From Streptosporangiaceae bacterium (lineage in GTDB: Bacteria; Actinomycetota; Actinomycetes; Streptosporangiales; Streptosporangiaceae): a stretch of 17,518 nucleotides of DNA. The notes under the pieces are model-generated. The model had not been told where the DNA came from. It searched no databases and saw only the letters and a program-made list of their open reading frames with translations. The stretch covers positions 1 through 17,518 of the forward strand of contig JASHQP010000794.1 of the NCBI GenBank assembly GCA_030039095.1, written 5' to 3'. Positions 14,096-17,518 of the stretch are shown here, piece by piece. Numbering within the stretch: the stretch's first letter is position 1; each line of letters opens with the position of its first letter. Both the position numbers and the translations under genes were made by a program.

Positions 14096-14335
14096 TCACT
14101 TTCGCCCCAGCCCCCGGATGCGGCGCAGCAGGGGGCGCAGCACCTCGCCGGCGATCTCGTCGAGCCAGTCAGCGGGAATGCCGAGGACCCGCTGCGGTTC
14201 TTCTTCGGCCCGCGTACGGCGCTGCGGCTGCGCGGCCTGCTGCGGCTCCCGCGGCTGCCTGGGCGGCCGGGTGTTCGGGTGACGGTCCACCGGGAAGCCG
14301 AGTACCCGGTTTCGCTCTTCCCGGTCGCCGGTCAC
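14096..14335 (-). CDS. 79-residue hypothetical protein with duplicated RVLGxPxD motif
   Basis: I do not recognise a family. The frame from GTG 14335 overlaps the stop of the upstream phosphotransferase by 4 bp (GTGA), a typical coupled start; longer versions reaching into the phosphotransferase gene are shadow extensions. Two similar segments occur: RNRVLGFPVDRHPN near residues 8-21 and PQRVLGIPADWLDE near 47-60. Between them lies a Pro/Gln/Arg-rich, probably disordered linker. After the second comes an amphipathic, Arg-rich helix (IAGEVLRPLLRRIRGLGRK) at the C-terminus. The layout suggests a two-site binding peptide or a small adaptor for the kinase-like partner; this is inference. There are no Cys residues and no signal peptide. 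Confidence 0.6.
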   Translation of the reverse strand: MTGDREERNRVLGFPVDRHPNTRPPRQPREPQQAAQPQRRTRAEEEPQRVLGIPADWLDEIAGEVLRPLLRRIRGLGRK

Positions 14336-15504
14336 GGATCCACCTCCTGCCCGTCGCGCGGCGGCCACCAGCCGGGCACCGGGAGCACCTGCGCGCCGGG
14401 CCGGGCCAGCGGCGGGTACTCGGGCACGCGAACCTCCGGCCAGCGTGACGAAAGCTGATCGTGCATCTCTGCGAAAAGGCTTCGCAGCCTGGGCAGGACC
14501 GCCTCGGCTCCGGCCTGGCCGAGGAAACTGCGCAGCCAGGCCAGCAGCCGGGGCCGCATCGTCGTCGTGCCCCACCCTTCATCCACATCGAGCAGCCGGG
14601 CGATCCCGCGCCCCCTCGCGACGATCCAGCCGGCCAGGGCAGCCGCCACGCACGTGTCCCAGTCCGTGCCCAGGCCGATCCCGGCCGCGGCGAGGGTCTC
14701 CCGGTAGGCACCGACGGCCGGGGCGGCCACCTCGGCCGGCAGGCCGGCAAAGCACCAGCAGCTCGGGAACGGTGCGAGCAGGTAACCGGCGTCGAGGACG
14801 ACGGCGCCCCAGCCCGCGGCCTCGAAGTCAACGATCCGGCAGGCTCCGCCGGCCAGAAGCACGTTGTCCGGACAGGGGTCGCCGTGGACCAGGCCGAGGT
14901 CCCCGGCCCCCCGCAGCGTGACGGTGAGCTGGTCTATCTCGCCCGCGGCGCCGTCGATGGGCAGGCCCATGCGGGCGGCCGCCGCCAGGAACGGCTCCCT
15001 GCCGTTCGCGATGACCGTGAGCCACGCCGGTTCCTGCACGGCCCGGCCGGCGGGCTCGCTGGCCCGTTGCATGGTCCAGGCGTGCATCGATGCCAGAGCC
15101 CGCGCGTAGGCGATCAGGTCGGCCTCGGCGCGCTCCTGCCCGCCGGTCAGCAGCGAATCGGCCAGCGAGACATCCTTGCCGAGGTCCTCCATGAGCAGGA
15201 TGCCAGCCGCGGCGTCGGCGCCCAGCAGACGGGGCGCAACGGGCGCGGGCATGCCGTTCAGCAGGCCGAGCGCGGCAAGCTCGCGCTCAAAGCTCCGGCC
15301 ACGGGCATCGCCCTCCGGGTGCGTCCGGCGCTTCAGCACCGCCGAGCGGCCGCCGGTGAGTTCCAGCCGGACCACGTTCTCCCGGTCCCAGATCCTCTCC
15401 GCAGACCGGACTTCGGCCCGCTCCCCCCACGAGCGGGCCAGCACGGCCTCGGCGGCCTGCTTCTCGCCGCTGGACAGCACGGGGGTGGGCGCGGGCTCGG
15501 TCAC
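14332..15504 (-). CDS. Aminoglycoside phosphotransferase-family (APH) kinase-like protein
   Basis: A 390-residue protein kinase-like phosphotransferase. It shows the ATP-binding Lys (K58 in AVLKRR), the hinge-like ILLMEDLGKD (102-111), the catalytic loop HGDPCPDN (207-214) and the metal-binding DFE (226-228). The family phosphorylates small molecules (antibiotics, choline, sugars, fructosamine-like products) and the substrate here is unknown; nothing ties it to resistance. The frame extends upstream to 15654, but that part is Arg/His-rich, unlike the domain, and overlaps the promoter region of the divergent AAA+ gene, so GTG 15504 (MTEPAPTPVLSSGEKQ) is chosen. Only a weak ribosome site precedes it. 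It is followed with a 4-bp overlap by the 79-residue hypothetical gene. Confidence 0.83.
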   Translation of the reverse strand: MTEPAPTPVLSSGEKQAAEAVLARSWGERAEVRSAERIWDRENVVRLELTGGRSAVLKRRTHPEGDARGRSFERELAALGLLNGMPAPVAPRLLGADAAAGILLMEDLGKDVSLADSLLTGGQERAEADLIAYARALASMHAWTMQRASEPAGRAVQEPAWLTVIANGREPFLAAAARMGLPIDGAAGEIDQLTVTLRGAGDLGLVHGDPCPDNVLLAGGACRIVDFEAAGWGAVVLDAGYLLAPFPSCWCFAGLPAEVAAPAVGAYRETLAAAGIGLGTDWDTCVAAALAGWIVARGRGIARLLDVDEGWGTTTMRPRLLAWLRSFLGQAGAEAVLPRLRSLFAEMHDQLSSRWPEVRVPEYPPLARPGAQVLPVPGWWPPRDGQEVDP

Positions 15505-15580
15505 GGGCTCATTCTCGCCGACCCAGGCAAGCGGAATTCGCCGCCGCGATCGCCCGCACGTTTGGCTGACGGCCCGGTGT

Positions 15581-15602
15581 CCTGTCAGGATGGCCTGATA
15601 GG
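15581..15602. promoter_or_regulatory. Near-perfect inverted repeat upstream of the AAA+ gene
   Basis: CCTGTCAGG (15581-15589) and CCTGATAGG (15594-15602) are inverted copies with one mismatch around a 4-bp spacer, giving a 22-bp operator-like palindrome 30 bp before the GTG of the AAA+ gene, in the 128-bp divergent spacer with the phosphotransferase. A TTGGCT 14 bp upstream (15562-15567) could be a -35 whose spacer and -10 would overlap the palindrome. Confidence 0.38.
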
Positions 15603-15632
15603 CAGGCCAATCGTGAAGGGGGCCGTGGCGGG

Positions 15633-16802
15633 GTGATCTTTGCGATCGGTGCAATCGTCGTCGCCGGGGCGCTCGCGACGGGGGCGATGTACCTCCTGCT
15701 GCACGGGGTTTCCGGCAAGGGCGCGGAGAAGGTCGACCGGTCGGGCCGGCCCGGCCAGGCGGTGCAGCTGAATGCCGTCCCGCCGCCGGTGCGCGTGATC
15801 CCGACGGCCGCGCCGGCTCAGGAGGGGCTGGGCAAGCTGCCCACGATCCGCCGGCCGCCGGGCGCCGAGACCAGCAGGAGCGGCAGGGCCGCGCGGCGGC
15901 GCACCGACCTGCCCCCGGACTCCATGGTCACCTTCGCCGCCGAGCGCAAGGCGGCGGCCATCGACGACGTGTTCGCCGCGCTCGACCGCGAACTGGTCGG
16001 CCTGGTGCCCGTGAAGAAGCAGGTGGAGGAAATCGGGTCGCTGCTCCTCGTCGACCGGGTCCGGCAGCGGTTCGGCCTGATGGCGCCCCGGCCCAACCTG
16101 CACATGTGCTTCACGGGGGCCCCGGGCACCGGCAAGACGACGGTTGGGCTGCTCATGGCCGACCTGCTGCACCAGCTCGGCTATCTGGACCAGGGGCAGC
16201 TCGTGCACGCGATGCGCGATGACCTCGTCGGTGAGTACGTGGGCCAGACCGCGCCGAAGACCAGGCGGGTGCTCGACCGCGCGATGGGCGGGGTGCTGTT
16301 CATCGACGAGGCCTCCGCGCTCTACCAGCCCGACAACACCAAGGATTTCGGGCAGGAGGCCATCGAGATCCTGCTGCAGGTGATGGAGAACGACCGGGAC
16401 AAGTTCATCGTGATCCTCGCGGGCTACAAGGACCGGATGGACGTCTTCTTCCAGTCCAACCCCGGCCTGAGATCCCGCGTCGCGCACCATCTCGACTTCG
16501 CGGACTACGACCTGGAAGAGCTGGTTGCCATCGGGCGGCTGATGCTGGAACGGGCCAGCTACTACCTCTCGGGCGAGGCAGAAGCCGCGTTCCGCGAATA
16601 CCTCACGGGCCGGATGCACCAGCCGCTGTTCGCGAACGCCCGCAGCGTCCGCAACGAGCTGGAGCGGGCCCGGCTGCGGCACGCCCACCGGCTCGCCGAC
16701 GACCAGCATCGCCACTGGGGCCGCGACGACCTGATGCGCCTGGAGGCCGAGGACATCCTCCCGGGCTACGCCGCGCTTCCGGTGCCGGCCGGCGAGCCCT
16801 GA
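15633..16802 (+). CDS. Membrane-anchored CbbX/CfxQ-type AAA+ ATPase
   Basis: A 389-residue protein. Residues 2-24 form a hydrophobic helix with few flanking charges (a signal anchor), then a Pro/Arg-rich linker to about 110, then one AAA+ domain. From LDRELVGLVPVKKQ (117-130) onward it reads like red-type RuBisCO activase CbbX: Walker A GAPGTGKT (162-169), pore loop EYVGQT (201-206), Walker B VLFIDEA (221-227), DFGQEAIEILLQVMEN (238-253), sensor ILAGYKDRMD (261-270), NPGLRSR with the Arg finger (276-282), and FANARSVRNELERARLRHAHRL near the C-terminus. CbbX remodels inhibited RuBisCO; ordinary CbbX is about 300 residues and soluble, so the anchor is unusual. No RuBisCO gene is in the window. 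GTG 15633 has AAGGGGG 10 nt upstream. It may remodel some other membrane-associated substrate. Confidence 0.87.
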   Translation: MIFAIGAIVVAGALATGAMYLLLHGVSGKGAEKVDRSGRPGQAVQLNAVPPPVRVIPTAAPAQEGLGKLPTIRRPPGAETSRSGRAARRRTDLPPDSMVTFAAERKAAAIDDVFAALDRELVGLVPVKKQVEEIGSLLLVDRVRQRFGLMAPRPNLHMCFTGAPGTGKTTVGLLMADLLHQLGYLDQGQLVHAMRDDLVGEYVGQTAPKTRRVLDRAMGGVLFIDEASALYQPDNTKDFGQEAIEILLQVMENDRDKFIVILAGYKDRMDVFFQSNPGLRSRVAHHLDFADYDLEELVAIGRLMLERASYYLSGEAEAAFREYLTGRMHQPLFANARSVRNELERARLRHAHRLADDQHRHWGRDDLMRLEAEDILPGYAALPVPAGEP

Positions 16803-16837
16803 CAGACCCGGCCGCCGCTGGCGCCCCCGGTCCGGCG

Positions 16838-17518
16838 CTACCGGATCCCGATGCCCCCGTCGGAGTGCACGATCGTGCCGGTGATGCCGCGGGCCCGGTC
16901 CGACGCCAGGAACACGTAGCTGCCCGCGTGGTCTTCAGCCGTCAGCGCGACCCGCAACGGGGTGCGGCTTCGCAGGTCCGCTTCCCGTTCCGGCCCCATG
17001 TCCAGCCGGCGCTGCGCCTGACCCAGGCTGACCGGGCCGGCCAGGTCGGTGCCGAGGGTTCCGCCCGGGGCGACCCCGTTCACCCGTATCTGCGGCGCCA
17101 GCTCGTGCGCGAGCGCGATCACGCAGCCGCGGACGGCGAACTTCGATGACACGTACAGGATGCCGCCGCGGCCCGGGTAGAAGCCGGACGTCGACACGGT
17201 CAGCACCACCGACCCGGACGACCGGCGCAGCTCGTCCAGCGCGGCCGTGACGAGCACGAGCTGGCTCTTGACGTTGACCCGGAACATCTCCTCGAACGCG
17301 TCGTCGAGGTCGCCCGGGTCGAGCTCCGCGAGCCCTTGGTAGAAGTCGAAGATCCCCACGCAGCTGACCAGCACGTCGAGCCCGCCGAGCGAGGCGCGCG
17401 CCGCCTCGACCGCGCCGCGGGCGTCGGCCAGCGAGGTCGCGTCTCCCTGGTGCACGACGCAGCCGGGCAGCGCGAGCGCCAGGCGGGCGCACTTGGCGGG
17501 GTCGACCTCCAGCGCGGC
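16838..17518 (-). CDS. Short-chain dehydrogenase, BphB/HcaB-like (5' truncated by window)
   Basis: A classical SDR missing its N-terminus, because the frame stays open to the last base; the GTG at 17455 is internal. The visible part has the mid-domain VSCVGIF, the catalytic Ser (VSTSGFYPG), YVSSK (Tyr and Lys of the YxxxK motif) and the C-terminal GTIVHSDGGIGIR. It resembles cis-dihydrodiol dehydrogenases (BphB, HcaB), which oxidise aromatic cis-dihydrodiols to catechols with NAD: FDFYQGLAELD, FRVNVKSQ, ELAPQIRVNGVAPGG and SYVFLASD all fit. Such genes usually neighbour ring-hydroxylating dioxygenases, which would lie beyond the window. Many SDRs of this subfamily act on other substrates, so the assignment is tentative. 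It converges on the AAA+ gene with a 35-bp gap. Confidence 0.85.
   Translation of the reverse strand, partial: AALEVDPAKCARLALALPGCVVHQGDATSLADARGAVEAARASLGGLDVLVSCVGIFDFYQGLAELDPGDLDDAFEEMFRVNVKSQLVLVTAALDELRRSSGSVVLTVSTSGFYPGRGGILYVSSKFAVRGCVIALAHELAPQIRVNGVAPGGTLGTDLAGPVSLGQAQRRLDMGPEREADLRSRTPLRVALTAEDHAGSYVFLASDRARGITGTIVHSDGGIGIR

Noticed and set aside
14175..14201. A GGGAAT followed by GTT-like bases resembling a second SigR promoter on the + strand
   Set aside because: It is inside a minus-strand coding region, points away from any gene start, and the spacing is not the required 18.
15505..15654. N-terminal extension of the phosphotransferase to 15654
   Set aside because: The extra 50 residues are compositionally unlike the protein and cover the divergent spacer and the start of the AAA+ gene; GTG 15504 fits the domain.
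15585..16715. A 376-codon minus-strand frame opposite the AAA+ gene
   Set aside because: Shadow frame; the + strand carries complete Walker A, Walker B and Arg-finger motifs.

Overview
The window is very GC-rich, with G/C-biased third codon positions, GTG and TTG starts, TANNNT -10 elements placed right at start codons (leaderless style), and an RsrA-type anti-sigma factor. All of this points to a chromosomal region of a high-GC actinomycete. I cannot name the genus. No rRNA, tRNA, CRISPR array, insertion sequence or phage gene is visible. The central block, read from memory of published genomes, matches a conserved actinobacterial neighbourhood: biotin carrier protein, rshA/rsrA, sigH/sigR, HMCES-like protein, aroA and rsgA lie close together in Mycobacterium tuberculosis (about Rv3221c-Rv3228), and Streptomyces has a related order that also includes hisN.

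Layout. Positions 1-1143 (+) hold the 3' part of an IlvG-like, thiamine-diphosphate-dependent acetolactate synthase homologue. Positions 1240-8662 are all minus strand. In transcription order they carry an HMCES/YedK-type abasic-site protein, a TraR/DksA zinc-finger protein, sigR and rsrA (overlapping by 4 bp), a membrane HD-GYP phosphodiesterase, a degenerate HD-GYP partner, a biotin carboxylase (accC), a 70-residue biotin carrier protein and an FlK-like hotdog thioesterase. The last five are tightly spaced and look like one operon. Positions 8925-11320 (+) are aroA overlapping rsgA. A minus-strand aldo/keto reductase (11372-12346) follows, then hisN (+), a two-CBS-domain protein (+), a possible 39-residue ORF (+), a minus-strand pair made of a phosphotransferase and a 79-residue protein with a duplicated motif, a membrane-anchored CbbX-like AAA+ ATPase (+), and the visible part of a BphB/HcaB-like short-chain dehydrogenase (-) running off the end.

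How the genes work together. The best supported regulatory unit is the thiol-oxidative stress module. SigR and RsrA keep all the diagnostic zinc/redox cysteines. A sequence matching the SigR consensus (GGAAT-N18-GTTG) lies just upstream of a 56-codon N-terminal extension of sigR, suggesting autoregulated synthesis of a longer isoform from a leaderless mRNA. Downstream, a catalytically intact HD-GYP protein, its catalytically impaired neighbour, biotin carboxylase, biotin carrier and thioesterase suggest a link, so far only by gene order, between cyclic-di-GMP turnover and acyl-CoA metabolism. No carboxyltransferase subunit is in the window.

Most distinctive features: the CbbX-like AAA+ protein with an N-terminal membrane helix and no RuBisCO genes beside it; the active/degenerate HD-GYP pair; three phased CCCC(T)ACGGG repeats upstream of the CBS gene; a tandem copy of the 3' end of the aldo/keto reductase gene; and a short intergenic motif that occurs twice.
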